From assembly GCA_035518815.1 (NCBI GenBank), contig DATIXG010000072.1, positions 1 to 64,000 of the forward strand: a stretch of DNA of 64,000 bases, given 5' to 3'. Position numbers and translations under genes: made by a program. Positions 33,247 to 41,926 of the stretch are shown here, in pieces (the first letter of the stretch is position 1; the number at the start of each line of letters is the position of its first letter). The notes below the pieces were generated by a model. It was not told where the DNA came from. It worked only from the letters and a program-made list of their open reading frames with translations, and made no database searches. This DNA comes from AG25 sp035518815. GTDB taxonomy: Bacteria; Gemmatimonadota; Gemmatimonadetes; Gemmatimonadales; GWC2-71-9.

Positions 33247-35930
33247 CCACAGACCCGCTGGCCGAGGTCAGGGCCGAATTCGCGGCGGGCCTGGGGCAGC
33301 GCATCGCCACCATGCGGGCCGCGCTCACCGCTCTGGAAAGCGGCTTTCGCGTCCCGGAGGGCGAGGTGCTGTACCGGGCCGCGCATTCGCTCACCGGGAC
33401 TGCCGGCAGCTTCGGCGCGCAGGGTCTCGCGCAGGTGGCCGGGGATATCGAGGCGCTGGCGCGCGGCTGGCTCGCCCGGGGAAACGCCGCGGACGAAGAG
33501 CGCCGGGTGGCGCTCGCGGCGGTGGGCGAGCTGGACGCCGCGGCCCGCGAATATCAGGCGACCGTGCGCACGGGCGCGGCGCCCTCGGCCGCCGCCCGCC
33601 TCGCCGTCGTGGGCGAGCTGACGTCGCTCATCAGCGTCGCCGCCGACATGAGCGAGATCTTCCGCGGCGCCATCCTCAAGGTTCACCGCGTCCTCGACTT
33701 CCGCCGCGCCAGCGTCGTCCTCATCGATGAGCCAGGCTCGAGCTACTACCTGCACACCCTGTTCGACAAGGCGCGGGGCGGGTTCGTGGACGGGGAAGCC
33801 GTTTTCCCCATCGCGCAGGGCATCACCGGCGAGGCCATCCGCACCGGGCGGCCGGTCCGCGTGGACGCGCTGCCCGGGACCGAAGGCATCCTGCTCCAGG
33901 AGAACAAGCGGGTCTCGGCGATGATCGTGCCGCTGCACGTCGGCGACCGCGTGATCGGCGCCCTCAACTTCGGGCACGAGGACTCAGGGCACTACACCGA
34001 TGAGGATCTCGACTGGGCGGTCGTGCTCGGCCGCCAGATCGAGACCTCGCTCTACTACTCCAAGCTGCTGACCACGATCGCCGAGCAGCGGGAGGCGCTC
34101 GCGGGGCAACATGCCGCCGTGCAGCGCCAGCGCAATCAGCTCGAAGCGCTGATCGATGCGAGCGACGCCGCCATCATGCTCGTCGGACCCGACCACCGTA
34201 TCGTCCATGCGAACGCCGAGATGGCGCAGCTCGTCGGCATTCCCCGGGAGGCCGTGCTCGGCGCGAGCCTGGACAGCGTCCACCGCTTCCTGGCCGGCGC
34301 GTTCGTGGAGCCCAATGAGCTCGCCGTCCAGGAGCGCGCCCTGTCAGTCGACGCATCCCTCCGCGACCGCGTGGAGCTCAAGTTCCCGCAACGGCGCGTC
34401 TATCAGCGGGTGGTGGCGCCGGTGCGGGAATCGGACGGCGCGCTGCTCGGCCACATCGTCCTCTACCGCGACGTGACGCATGAGGTGGAAGTGGATCGCG
34501 CCAAATCGGAGTTCGTGTCCGTCGTGAGCCACGAGCTGCGTACGCCGATGACGTCGGTGAAAACCTCGTTGTCGCTGCTCCTGGGAGGCGCGGCCGGACC
34601 ACTCGGCGAGGCCGCCCGTGAGCTGCTCGAGATCGCCCATCGCAACGCCGACCGGCTGATCCGCCTGGTGAACGACCTGCTCGACCTGTCGCGCCTCGAA
34701 GCAGGCCGCCTGGAGCTGCGCCTCGAGCCCGTGCCGCTCGGTGACGCCATCAGGTCCAGCGTGGAAGCGGTCGAGGGGTTCGCCCACGAGCAGAAGGTCG
34801 CGATCACCCTGGCGCCGCCCGAGGAAACCCTCGTCGTGCTCGGCATGCGCGACCGGGTCGAGCAGGTGGTCGTGAACCTTCTCGCCAACGCCGTCAAGTT
34901 TTCTCCGGCGGGCGGCCGCATCGAGCTGCGCTGGTGGCGCGACGGAGACGATGCGGTCACCGAGGTCTCCGACCAGGGGCCCGGCATCCCCGGCGAACAT
35001 TTGGAGGCGATTTTCGAGCCGTTCCGGCAGCTCGACAGCTCCACCACCCGCGAGCATGGCGGCGCGGGGCTCGGCCTCGCGATCAGCCACGGCATCGTGG
35101 ACGCGCTGGACGGAAAGATCTGGGCGGAAAGCAAGCCGGGCGCCGGCGCCAGATTCTTCGTCCGGCTCCCGCTCGCGCCCGACGGCATGCGCGCCGTCGA
35201 GACGCCGGCGGCCACCGCGTTACCCGGCCGCCCGACGACCGTCCTCGTGGCGCACAGCGATCCGGACTGGCGGCGTCTCGCGGCGCTGCGTGCCGAGCGC
35301 GACGGGTGGCGAGTGATCGCGGTCGAGACAGGAGCCGCCGCGCTGGCCGCGCTCGAGCACGACGTCGTCGACGTCGCGGTCATCGCCCTCGAGCTGTCCG
35401 ACATGCACGGCCTGGACCTCCTGCAACAGCTGCAGTCGAACCCCAAGCTGTTCGACCTCCGGGTCGTGCTCGCCGCCGAAACCGACACGCCTGTCCCGGA
35501 GGACGGCACGGTAGTCTCGGGCACCGCGCACGACGCCCTCGATCAGGCACGCCGCCTGCTCGCGGCACCGCTCCGGCCCGAAGTGCTCCTCATCGAGGAC
35601 GATCCCATCCTCCGCCCCGCCCTCGGCAAGGCGCTGCGCCGCGCGGGGTACGCCTGCCTCGCGGTCCCGCACGCGCGCCGGGGCCTCGAGCTGGCGCGCA
35701 CCCGGAAGCCGCACGTCATCATCACCGATTACCGCATGCCCGAGATGGATGGGCTGGCGTTCCTGCGCGAGATCCGCAGCGATCCCAACCTGAAGTCGGT
35801 GCCCACCATCATGATGACGGGCCACATGACCGCCGAGCTGGCTCGCCAAGTGATGGAGCTCTCGGCGCGCCTGTTCGCCAAACCCCTCAACTTCAAGGCG
35901 CTGCTCGCGTACGTCCGCGAGCACGCCTGA
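33243..35930 (+). CDS. Hybrid histidine kinase: HPt-like, GAF, PAS, HisKA, HATPase, two receivers
   Basis: GTG 33243 overlaps the upstream stop. Domain order in 895 residues: HPt-like with AAHSLTGTAGSFG (His48); GAF about 125-270; PAS about 300-410; HisKA with SHELRTP (His430); HATPase with N-box NLLANAVKF (Asn545), DQGPGIP and GAGLGLA; a receiver at about 665-775 whose expected acceptor is Ala715 (VIALELSDMHG); and a final receiver with Asp829 in ITDYRMPEMDG. There are no membrane segments, so it senses a cytoplasmic signal. The N-terminal HPt is unusual because HPt domains normally sit at the C-terminus. With the adjacent regulators it can form a full phosphorelay. Confidence 0.92.
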   Translation: MTTDPLAEVRAEFAAGLGQRIATMRAALTALESGFRVPEGEVLYRAAHSLTGTAGSFGAQGLAQVAGDIEALARGWLARGNAADEERRVALAAVGELDAAAREYQATVRTGAAPSAAARLAVVGELTSLISVAADMSEIFRGAILKVHRVLDFRRASVVLIDEPGSSYYLHTLFDKARGGFVDGEAVFPIAQGITGEAIRTGRPVRVDALPGTEGILLQENKRVSAMIVPLHVGDRVIGALNFGHEDSGHYTDEDLDWAVVLGRQIETSLYYSKLLTTIAEQREALAGQHAAVQRQRNQLEALIDASDAAIMLVGPDHRIVHANAEMAQLVGIPREAVLGASLDSVHRFLAGAFVEPNELAVQERALSVDASLRDRVELKFPQRRVYQRVVAPVRESDGALLGHIVLYRDVTHEVEVDRAKSEFVSVVSHELRTPMTSVKTSLSLLLGGAAGPLGEAARELLEIAHRNADRLIRLVNDLLDLSRLEAGRLELRLEPVPLGDAIRSSVEAVEGFAHEQKVAITLAPPEETLVVLGMRDRVEQVVVNLLANAVKFSPAGGRIELRWWRDGDDAVTEVSDQGPGIPGEHLEAIFEPFRQLDSSTTREHGGAGLGLAISHGIVDALDGKIWAESKPGAGARFFVRLPLAPDGMRAVETPAATALPGRPTTVLVAHSDPDWRRLAALRAERDGWRVIAVETGAAALAALEHDVVDVAVIALELSDMHGLDLLQQLQSNPKLFDLRVVLAAETDTPVPEDGTVVSGTAHDALDQARRLLAAPLRPEVLLIEDDPILRPALGKALRRAGYACLAVPHARRGLELARTRKPHVIITDYRMPEMDGLAFLREIRSDPNLKSVPTIMMTGHMTAELARQVMELSARLFAKPLNFKALLAYVREHA

Positions 35931-35943
35931 TCCGCAAAACAAA

Positions 35944-35968
35944 CCGGGCCCGCCATGCGCGGGCCCGG
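35944..35968. terminator. Bidirectional terminator hairpin
   Basis: A 10-bp GC stem, CCGGGCCCGC against GCGGGCCCGG, with a five-base loop between the convergent kinase and subtilisin genes. No T tract is present on either side; position and stability support termination. Confidence 0.6.
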
Positions 35969-35989
35969 GATGCAACGGGGAATGACGGC

Positions 35990-37549
35990 TTACCAGCCGT
36001 AACCGCCGTGTTTTTCCTTCAACGCTCCCACCGCGCGCGCCACATTGATGCGGCCATGCCCGAAGAACGCCGCCGTGCCCCTGGTCGCCACATCATCGGC
36101 GGTCTCCTCGATGCGCTGCTTGATGCGGTCCGGGTTCCGGCCGAAGCGCCCGACCAGGAGCGCGGCCGTACCGGTGACGTGCGGGGCGGACATGCTCGTG
36201 CCCTGCGCGCCGACAATGAACAGCGGCGACGAGAAGCAGCCGATGAGGAGGCTGGTCTGGCTGCACGCGGCCCACACAAACACGTCCCGCCCCGCCGGGG
36301 CCGGCAGCGGATCGCCGAAGGAGCTATTGCCTCCCGGGGCCGCGACATCGATGGCGCGGCGTCCGAAGTTCGTGAAATAGGCGGGCGAGTCGATGTCGGT
36401 GAACGGCCCCGTCCGGGCCAGGTTCGGGTCCGGGTTCGTCGCGTTGGCGTCCGTGAGCGGCCCCGTCGCCGACACGCAGATGACCCCAGGGCTGTCGCAG
36501 AAGGAGTCGTACACAGGCCCGTCGTGGTCCAGGTCAGTCGCCTCGTTCCCGGCCGACACCACGATCGTCACGCCCTTCCGATGCGCGTACAGGAACGTCT
36601 TATTGATCAGCCGGATCAGTGCCCCATTGCCCATCCTCGGGAACGACCCGCCCAGACTGAGGTTCATAACGTCGGCGCCGTTGTCAGCACCGTAGATCAC
36701 CCCGTTGAGAATCGAGCTGAACGGGCATTCGTCGATGTACCCGCAGACCTTCACCGCCACGAGCGTTGTCTTCGAGGTCACGCCCGCCGCGCGCACCGCG
36801 TTGCTGCTGACGGTCGCGCTGGTGTGCGTGCCGTGGAAGAACAGGTCGGTGAACGGCGCGCGACCCGGGAAGTACAGGGCGACCGTGTCGGCTTCGGTGA
36901 ACGGTACGGTGATGGTGTCGTTCCCGACGATGACGTCGGTGTCGAAGGTGCCCAGCAGATCCACCGAGCGCGTCAGGTCCACGCGGCCCACGAGGTCGGC
37001 GTGCAGGTAATCGATCCCGCTGTCCAGCATGTACACCTTCGTGGTGGGCGAACCGAGGAAGCCCTTCGCCCACGCGACGTCGGCCTGCACCGCGATCATG
37101 TTCCACTGGCGCGCGAACCGTGCGGCGGCAGCGGGATTGTCGTTGCTCGCTGGGGCGCTGCCACCGCCATCGAGTGCGCTCAGCTTGGGCATCTCGAGGG
37201 AAATGGTCTCGTCGAGATCCACCTCCTGGATCCCGGCCTGCGTGGAGAGCGTCGCGGCGGCGGCGTCCGACAGGCCGCTGACGACCGCCAGGCCGCTGCC
37301 GGACGACACCCATTGTACCTTGCCGCCCAGTGAGGTCACCTGCCCGGCGAATGCCGACGGCACCTGGCCGGTGAAGGCGACGATATGACGCCCCGTCCGT
37401 CCTCTAGCGCGCGTTGCGGCATTCGATTGCACGGCGAGGGAGGGCCGTGAGGTTGCAGATTGCTGCGGAGGGACCAATACGCTGTCGACGCAGCCGGCGA
37501 CGGCGATCGCGCCGAGCAGGCCGCAGATGGCGAGTGCGCGTCGAGCCAT
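35990..37549 (-). CDS. Subtilisin-like (S8) serine peptidase lipoprotein
   Basis: ATG 37549 has GGAG seven bases upstream and opens a lipoprotein signal (Cys20 in AVAGC). Residues about 45-115 form an I9-type propeptide (GRHIVAFTGQVPSAF). The catalytic triad is complete: Asp176 (MLDSGID), His239 (HGTHT) and Ser452 (GTSMSAPHV). The 519-residue length is usual for a pre-pro-subtilisin without extra domains. It should act at the outer membrane or outside the cell on proteins. Its position next to the surface-protein block allows a role in processing those proteins, but no sigma-54 motif with correct spacing is seen upstream. Confidence 0.93.
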   Translation of the reverse strand: MARRALAICGLLGAIAVAGCVDSVLVPPQQSATSRPSLAVQSNAATRARGRTGRHIVAFTGQVPSAFAGQVTSLGGKVQWVSSGSGLAVVSGLSDAAAATLSTQAGIQEVDLDETISLEMPKLSALDGGGSAPASNDNPAAAARFARQWNMIAVQADVAWAKGFLGSPTTKVYMLDSGIDYLHADLVGRVDLTRSVDLLGTFDTDVIVGNDTITVPFTEADTVALYFPGRAPFTDLFFHGTHTSATVSSNAVRAAGVTSKTTLVAVKVCGYIDECPFSSILNGVIYGADNGADVMNLSLGGSFPRMGNGALIRLINKTFLYAHRKGVTIVVSAGNEATDLDHDGPVYDSFCDSPGVICVSATGPLTDANATNPDPNLARTGPFTDIDSPAYFTNFGRRAIDVAAPGGNSSFGDPLPAPAGRDVFVWAACSQTSLLIGCFSSPLFIVGAQGTSMSAPHVTGTAALLVGRFGRNPDRIKQRIEETADDVATRGTAAFFGHGRINVARAVGALKEKHGGYGW

Positions 37550-37628
37550 GGCAGACTCCAGATGCGAGGGATGACGAAACCTGACCCCCGATCGGGCGAC
37601 CCGCAATGCCCGCAAAAACCCTGTTCCG

Positions 37629-37656
37629 TTGACACAAGAGACCGCTTTACTAGCTT
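37629..37656 (+). promoter_or_regulatory. Sigma-70-type promoter
   Basis: TTGACA (37629-37634), a 16-base spacer and TAGCTT (37651-37656). Start near 37663, 22 bases before ATG 37685. It probably drives the run of small secreted proteins and the PilT-like gene. Confidence 0.55.
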
Positions 37657-37684
37657 TGGCGACGACCCTCCGACCCATCGGTGC

Positions 37685-37954
37685 ATGAAGCGTTCGACCC
37701 TCTACACGCTGGCCGCCATCTTCGCCGTGGCTGCACTGTTCTTGGTCATGACCATGGGCCGGGCCAACGTCGAGTGCCGGGTGTGCGTCGACTACCGGGG
37801 GCGCTCGAACTGCGCCACCGCCCGCGGGCAGACGGAGCAGGCGGCGCGCGAGGGTGCGCAGACGACCGCGTGCGGTCCGGTGGCGGCGGGGATGGACCAA
37901 TCGATCGAGTGCGGCCGCATCGCGCCGACCGTCGCGCAGTGCCGGACCCGCTGA
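37685..37954 (+). CDS. Small membrane-anchored protein with six cysteines
   Basis: The 89-residue protein has one N-terminal hydrophobic helix (residues 6-23) and a short outside domain with paired cysteines (CRVCVDYRGRSNCATARG, CGPVAAG, CGRIAPTVAQC). The spacing suggests a disulphide-stabilised or metal-binding microdomain. It is first behind the promoter at 37629 and precedes two paralogous small exported proteins. No named family was recognised. Confidence 0.62.
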   Translation: MKRSTLYTLAAIFAVAALFLVMTMGRANVECRVCVDYRGRSNCATARGQTEQAAREGAQTTACGPVAAGMDQSIECGRIAPTVAQCRTR

Positions 37955-37977
37955 CACACGTTCCAGAGGAGGTTTGC

Positions 37978-38325
37978 ATGCGGATCATCGTTGCGGTGCT
38001 CTGCGCGCTCGTCGCCCCGCTGGCTTTGCGGGCGCAAACGCCGACGCCGCGTAGCGACCCGGCATTCGAGGCGGCCGCCACCCTCGCCGCGATGAGCGGC
38101 CTGACGGCGCGCCCCGCGTGGGACGCCCCCGTCCCCGCGACCCTGGACGACGCGCTTGCGGAGTCCAGCACGGCCAAACGCAAGTCGACCGGCAAGCTCC
38201 TGATGATCATGGGCGGAAGCGCGGTCGTCGCGGGGGCGATCGTGGGAGGCGGCGGCGGAGCGGCGTTGATCGTGGCCGGCATCCTCAGCGGAGGATACGG
38301 CTTCTGGCTCTTCCAGGAGAAGTAA
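37978..38325 (+). CDS. Small exported protein with glycine-rich helix, paralogue 1
   Basis: ATG 37978 follows a strong AGAGGAGGT site. The 115-residue product has a signal peptide (ALRAQ) and a basic stretch TAKRKSTGK before a glycine-rich hydrophobic segment (MGGSAVVAGAIVGGGGGAAL) that may insert in a membrane. The next gene is a paralogue with the same three-part layout. The function is unknown. Confidence 0.65.
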   Translation: MRIIVAVLCALVAPLALRAQTPTPRSDPAFEAAATLAAMSGLTARPAWDAPVPATLDDALAESSTAKRKSTGKLLMIMGGSAVVAGAIVGGGGGAALIVAGILSGGYGFWLFQEK

Positions 38326-38353
38326 CCTGACCCGCGCCCATCAGGAGGTCCGC

Positions 38354-38698
38354 ATGCGGATCGTCGTCGCCCTACTCTGCACCGTTGTTGCCCCGATCGC
38401 TCTGCGAGCGCAGAGCCCCGGTGCAGCGCCGGACCCAGCGCTCGCGGCGGCGGCGACGCTCGAGCGGATGAGCAGCGAGCCCACGCACCCCGCCTGGCGC
38501 GTCCCGTCCGTCTTCGACGACACCCTCACCACCGCGGCCAAGAAGGATCGCCGCAAGCAGGGCAAGATGCTGATGGTCGTCGGTGTCGTGGTCATCGTGA
38601 GCGGAGCGGTCTACGGTGGCAGTGGCGGACTCGCCATCATGATCGCCGGCGGCCTCATGGAAGGATACGGCTACACGCTGTACCACGGAGGCAAGTAG
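38354..38698 (+). CDS. Small exported protein with glycine-rich helix, paralogue 2
   Basis: The 114-residue protein follows AGGAGGT and matches its upstream neighbour: signal peptide (ALRAQ), an acidic segment (FDDTLTTAAKK against LDDALAESSTAK), a basic patch (KDRRKQGK) and a glycine-rich hydrophobic end (VVIVSGAVYGGSGGLAIMIA). It ends four bases before the GTG of the next gene, which suggests co-transcription with the PilT-like ATPase gene. Confidence 0.65.
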   Translation: MRIVVALLCTVVAPIALRAQSPGAAPDPALAAAATLERMSSEPTHPAWRVPSVFDDTLTTAAKKDRRKQGKMLMVVGVVVIVSGAVYGGSGGLAIMIAGGLMEGYGYTLYHGGK

Positions 38699-38701
38699 GC
38701 G

Positions 38702-39181
38702 GTGGCCGTGTACACGGTCCCGCGCGTGGCCGTGGCGGCGCACGTGACGCTGGCGACCGGCCCCGCCCGGCCGGGCCAGGTGTTCGTCGCCGAGCGAGTC
38801 CCGCAGCACGATGGTCCGGAGACCGTGCTCGAGATGTTGAACCGGCCCGAGCCCTTCTTCGCGTTCCGCCCCGAGGAAACGAGCAAGGGCGACGCATTCA
38901 TCTTCATCTCCAAAGTCCAGGCCGTGTCGGTGGCGCAGCACCGGCAGGCGCCGATCTCCGATCCGGCGCGCCTCTCGGCCGCCAAGCTGATCGGCCTCGA
39001 GCTGGTGCTCGCCGACGAATCCACCCTCGCCGGCTGGGCCAGCGTGGAGCTCCCGCCCGAGCAGTCCCGCTTGCTCGACTACCTGAACGCGTCCAACGAT
39101 CCGTTCTTCGCGGTGTGGACGCACGCGGCCACGCACTACGTCAATCGCGGCCACGTGCGGTTCGCGCGCCCCCTCGACTAG
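38702..39181 (+). CDS. Conserved-looking cytoplasmic protein preceding a PilT-like ATPase
   Basis: A 159-residue soluble protein starting at GTG 38702. It has no signal or membrane segment. Strand-rich sequence (FFAFRPEETSKGDAFIFISKVQAVSVAQ) and a C-terminal FAVWTHAATHYVNRGHVRFARP are its distinctive parts. It ends four bases before the GTG of the PilT-like gene, so it is probably a partner of that ATPase. I do not recognise the family. Confidence 0.6.
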   Translation: MAVYTVPRVAVAAHVTLATGPARPGQVFVAERVPQHDGPETVLEMLNRPEPFFAFRPEETSKGDAFIFISKVQAVSVAQHRQAPISDPARLSAAKLIGLELVLADESTLAGWASVELPPEQSRLLDYLNASNDPFFAVWTHAATHYVNRGHVRFARPLD

Positions 39182-39184
39182 CCC

Positions 39185-40714
39185 GTGCCCGCCCGCATCG
39201 ATCTGTTCGTGGAGATCCTGCTGCGCGAGCAGGGGGACCAGCTGTACCTGCTGCCCGATGAGCCGGTCACCATGGTGAAGGGCGGCAAGCCGCGGAAGGT
39301 CACGCGGCAGCCACTCACCGACCAGCACATCTACGCGCTGCTCATGGAGGTGGCACCGTCCGAGTCGGCGGATCACATCGAGAAGCGCACGGAAACGGCG
39401 TTCGACTATGCGGCCGGGAAGGGCCTGGTGCACGTGCGCGTCGTGCCCGAGCAGAACCGGCTCACCGCGACCGTCGCGCCGCGCGGCTCAGCGGCGGCCA
39501 CGGAAGAGGGGAGCGCGCCGGCGCCCCGCCCGTCCGTGATCGCGGCGGCGCCAATGGTCAGCGCCGGGGCGGCGAGCCAGGCGGCGCTTCCCGGCCTCCC
39601 GGCCGAGTTCGCCTCGCAGTACACCACGGCCGAGAAGGCGCTGGGCGAGCTGTTGCGCCAGCTCGTGAAGTCGGACTCCTCCGACCTGCACCTGCGGGTG
39701 GGCGAGCCCCCGATGTTCCGCACCCACGGCGAGATCCGCCGCCAGTCGGCGGCCGCGTTGACGAGCAATCAGCTCGAGCTCATGCTGCTCGCCATCATGC
39801 CCGAGCGCAACCGCGGCGAGTGGAAGGAAACGGGCGACTCGGACTTCGCGTACGAGATCGCGGGCCTCGCCCGCTTCCGCGTGAACGCCGCGCGGGACCG
39901 CAAGGGGCCGGTCGCGGTCTTCCGCGTCATCCCCGCGCAGATCCAGTCCGTCGAGGATCTCGGCATCACGAAGGAAGTCCAGCAGCTGTGCTATCTGACC
40001 AAAGGGTTGGTGCTGGTGACGGGCCCGACGGGATCGGGGAAGTCCACGACGTTGTGCGCGCTGATCGACCTCATCAACCGCGTGCGCACCGACCACATCA
40101 TCACGATCGAAGACCCGATCGAGTTCGTGCACGAGAACAAGAAATGCCTGATCACCCAGCGTCAGGTCGGGTCGCACACGGGCAGCTACAAGTCGGCGCT
40201 GCGGGCGGCGCTGCGCGAGGACCCCGACATCGTGCTCGTCGGCGAGATGCGCGACCTCGAAACCGTCGCGATCGCGATCGAGACGGCCGAGACGGGCCAC
40301 CTCGTGTTCGGGACGTTGCACACCACCACCGCGTCATCCACCGTGGACCGGATCATCGATCAGTTCCCGGCCGACCGGCAGGCGCAGATCCGGGTGATGC
40401 TGTCGGAGTCACTCAAAGGCGTGATCGCGCAGACCCTCTGCAAGCGAATCGGCGGCGGGCGGCTCGCGGCGCGGGAGATCCTCCTCACCTCGCCCGCGAT
40501 CGCGAACCTGATCCGCGAGGGCAAGACGTTCCAGATTCCGTCCATCATCCAGACGTCCAGGCAGCTCGGGATGGTGACGCTGAACGACGCGCTGCTCGAG
40601 CTGGTCGAAGCGAAGGAAGTGACCGCCGAGGAGGCCTACATGAAGGCGGTCGAGAAAACCGGGCTCGTCACCGCGCTCAAGGGGAAGGGTTACAAGCTCC
40701 CCGTCATCGGGTAG
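39185..40714 (+). CDS. PilT/PilU-type ATPase with an extra N-terminal domain
   Basis: The core has Walker A GPTGSGKST at 280-288, an Asp box (TIEDPIEFVHE), Walker B LVGEMRD and the His box TGHLVFGTLHT, typical of type IV pilus retraction ATPases. Canonical PilT has its Walker A near residue 130, so this 509-residue protein carries about 145 extra residues. Both the extra part (LLREQGDQLYLLPDEPVTMVK) and the normal N-domain (LLRQLVKSDSSDLHLRVGE) look like PilT N-terminal PAS-like domains, joined by an Ala/Pro linker, so the N-domain appears duplicated. It would power pilus retraction or a related secretion system. No pilin genes are in the window. Confidence 0.9.
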   Translation: MPARIDLFVEILLREQGDQLYLLPDEPVTMVKGGKPRKVTRQPLTDQHIYALLMEVAPSESADHIEKRTETAFDYAAGKGLVHVRVVPEQNRLTATVAPRGSAAATEEGSAPAPRPSVIAAAPMVSAGAASQAALPGLPAEFASQYTTAEKALGELLRQLVKSDSSDLHLRVGEPPMFRTHGEIRRQSAAALTSNQLELMLLAIMPERNRGEWKETGDSDFAYEIAGLARFRVNAARDRKGPVAVFRVIPAQIQSVEDLGITKEVQQLCYLTKGLVLVTGPTGSGKSTTLCALIDLINRVRTDHIITIEDPIEFVHENKKCLITQRQVGSHTGSYKSALRAALREDPDIVLVGEMRDLETVAIAIETAETGHLVFGTLHTTTASSTVDRIIDQFPADRQAQIRVMLSESLKGVIAQTLCKRIGGGRLAAREILLTSPAIANLIREGKTFQIPSIIQTSRQLGMVTLNDALLELVEAKEVTAEEAYMKAVEKTGLVTALKGKGYKLPVIG

Positions 40715-41744
40715 CCGGAACCGCCACCGCCGCAGTGGCGCGGCCCAGCGCGCGCGCCACGTCCCGCACCCGCTCCATCAACTCGCTGAAGGCTTCGAGC
40801 TCCATCGACTGATCGCCATCCGAGCTGGCGTGCTCGGGGTCGGGGTGCACCTCGATGAGCAGCCCGTCCGCGCCGGCGGCGACGGCGGCGAGCGCGAGCG
40901 CGGGCACGAGATCGCGCCGCCCGCACGCATGGCTGGGATCCACGAGCACCGGCAGGTGCGTCTCGTGCTTCAGATACGGCACGGCCCCGATGTCGAGCGT
41001 GTTGCGGAGCGCGCGCTCGAACGTGCGGATGCCCCGCTCGCATAGCATGACGTTCGGGTTGCCCCGCGCCAGGATGTACTCAGCGGCGAGGAGCAGGTCT
41101 TCGAGCGTGGCCGACATGCCGCGTTTCAGGAGCACCGGTTTGCCGCACTCGCCCACCTCGGTGAGCAGGGCGAAATTCTGCATGTTGCGCGCGCCCACCT
41201 GGAGGCAGTCCACCTTCTCGGCGACGAGGCTCACGTGCCGCGTATCGAGCACCTCGGTGATCACCGGGAGCCCGGTCGCGGCGCGTGTTTCGGCGAGCAT
41301 GTCGAGTGCCTGGGCCCCGAGCCCCCGGAACGAGTAGGGCGAGGTGCGCGGCTTGAACGCGCCCCCGCGCAACGCGATGGCGCCCGCCGCCTTCACCGCC
41401 TCCGCCGTGCGCCGCAGCATCTCGGGCCCTTCCACCGAACAGGGACCGGCAATGACGTGCACCGCGCCGTCGCCCACGGTGCTCTGCCCCAGCGCCACGA
41501 GCGTGTCCCCGGCGGCGAATTCGCGTGCGGCGAGCTTGTAGGGCTTTTCGACGGGGAGGATGGTTTCGACCGCGGGGAACGTGAGCAGCGACGCCTCGCG
41601 CATCCGGTCCTCGTCGCCGATGCAGCCGATAATCGTGCGGGTGACGCCACGGGAGACGTGCGGCGTGAGGCCGAGCTCCCGGACGTGCTCGACGACCCGG
41701 GCGAGCTCCTCCTCCGAGACGTGCGGGCGCAGGACGATGATCAT
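40704..41744 (-). CDS. aroF: DAHP synthase (3-deoxy-7-phosphoheptulonate synthase), type I-beta
   Basis: Catalyses the first step of the shikimate pathway, from phosphoenolpyruvate and erythrose 4-phosphate to DAHP. The 346-residue protein has an N-terminal ferredoxin-like regulatory domain (residues 1-70) and a barrel with the family motifs IAGPCSVEG, RGGAFKPRTSPYSFRG, LQVGARNMQNF, LLKRGM and VDPSHACG. The N-terminal domain is the feedback-inhibition module of I-beta enzymes such as that of Thermotoga. ATG 41744 has GGAGG upstream. Expression is probably controlled by the aromatic attenuator described at 41764-41955. The 3' end overlaps the convergent PilT-like gene by 11 bases. Confidence 0.95.
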   Translation of the reverse strand: MIIVLRPHVSEEELARVVEHVRELGLTPHVSRGVTRTIIGCIGDEDRMREASLLTFPAVETILPVEKPYKLAAREFAAGDTLVALGQSTVGDGAVHVIAGPCSVEGPEMLRRTAEAVKAAGAIALRGGAFKPRTSPYSFRGLGAQALDMLAETRAATGLPVITEVLDTRHVSLVAEKVDCLQVGARNMQNFALLTEVGECGKPVLLKRGMSATLEDLLLAAEYILARGNPNVMLCERGIRTFERALRNTLDIGAVPYLKHETHLPVLVDPSHACGRRDLVPALALAAVAAGADGLLIEVHPDPEHASSDGDQSMELEAFSELMERVRDVARALGRATAAVAVPATR

Positions 41745-41775
41745 GCGGCGTTCCTCCGTAGGGTCGAACAACGAA

Positions 41776-41802
41776 ACGGCCCCGGGAGATCGCCGGGGCC
41801 GT
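41776..41802 (-). terminator. Attenuator terminator hairpin (regions 3 and 4) before DAHP synthase
   Basis: In the transcript ACGGCCCCGG, a seven-base loop and CCGGGGCCGT form a perfect 10-bp stem, followed by the T-rich TTCGTTGTTCG. It lies 27 bases after the leader peptide stop and 31 bases before the DAHP synthase start. Its 5' arm can instead pair with the second arm of the upstream hairpin. Confidence 0.75.
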
Positions 41803-41828
41803 GGATTCATGTCGCTGTGGGCTTTCGT

Positions 41829-41921
41829 CTAACTCTGAAACGCCGCCTTTGCGCACGAACCGCACGACCCCGTGGGGTCGTACCAAAACGCAAAGTAAAA
41901 GTAAAGGCTGGCGCCCAACAT
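41829..41921 (-). CDS. Aromatic-amino-acid leader peptide of the DAHP synthase attenuator
   Basis: A 30-residue open frame starts MLGASLYFYFAFWY and ends AAFQS. Eight of its first fourteen residues are Tyr, Phe or Trp: codons for Tyr-Phe-Tyr-Phe, then Ala, then Phe-Trp-Tyr run without interruption at 41903-41880. This is the signature of a leader peptide whose translation reports the supply of charged aromatic tRNAs. The first attenuator hairpin starts within the last Tyr codon, so a ribosome stalled on the run would mask it. The peptide ends just before the terminator hairpin. The -10 box ends five bases before its ATG, so it may be translated from a leaderless mRNA. Confidence 0.82.
   Translation of the reverse strand: MLGASLYFYFAFWYDPTGSCGSCAKAAFQS
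41864..41881 (-). promoter_or_regulatory. Attenuator regions 1 and 2 (anti-antiterminator hairpin)
   Basis: In the transcript ACGACCCC (region 1, 41881-41874) pairs with GGGGTCGT (region 2, 41871-41864). Region 2 can alternatively pair with ACGGCCCC, the 5' arm of the terminator, through seven Watson-Crick pairs and one G-U. This gives the two mutually exclusive states of a translation-coupled attenuator. Confidence 0.72.
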
Positions 41922-41926
41922 GCCCT

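Noticed and set aside
37550..37680. Sigma-54 promoter before the subtilisin gene
   Set aside because: GG and GC pairs occur but with twelve or other wrong spacings; no dyad like those at 28066 and 31380.
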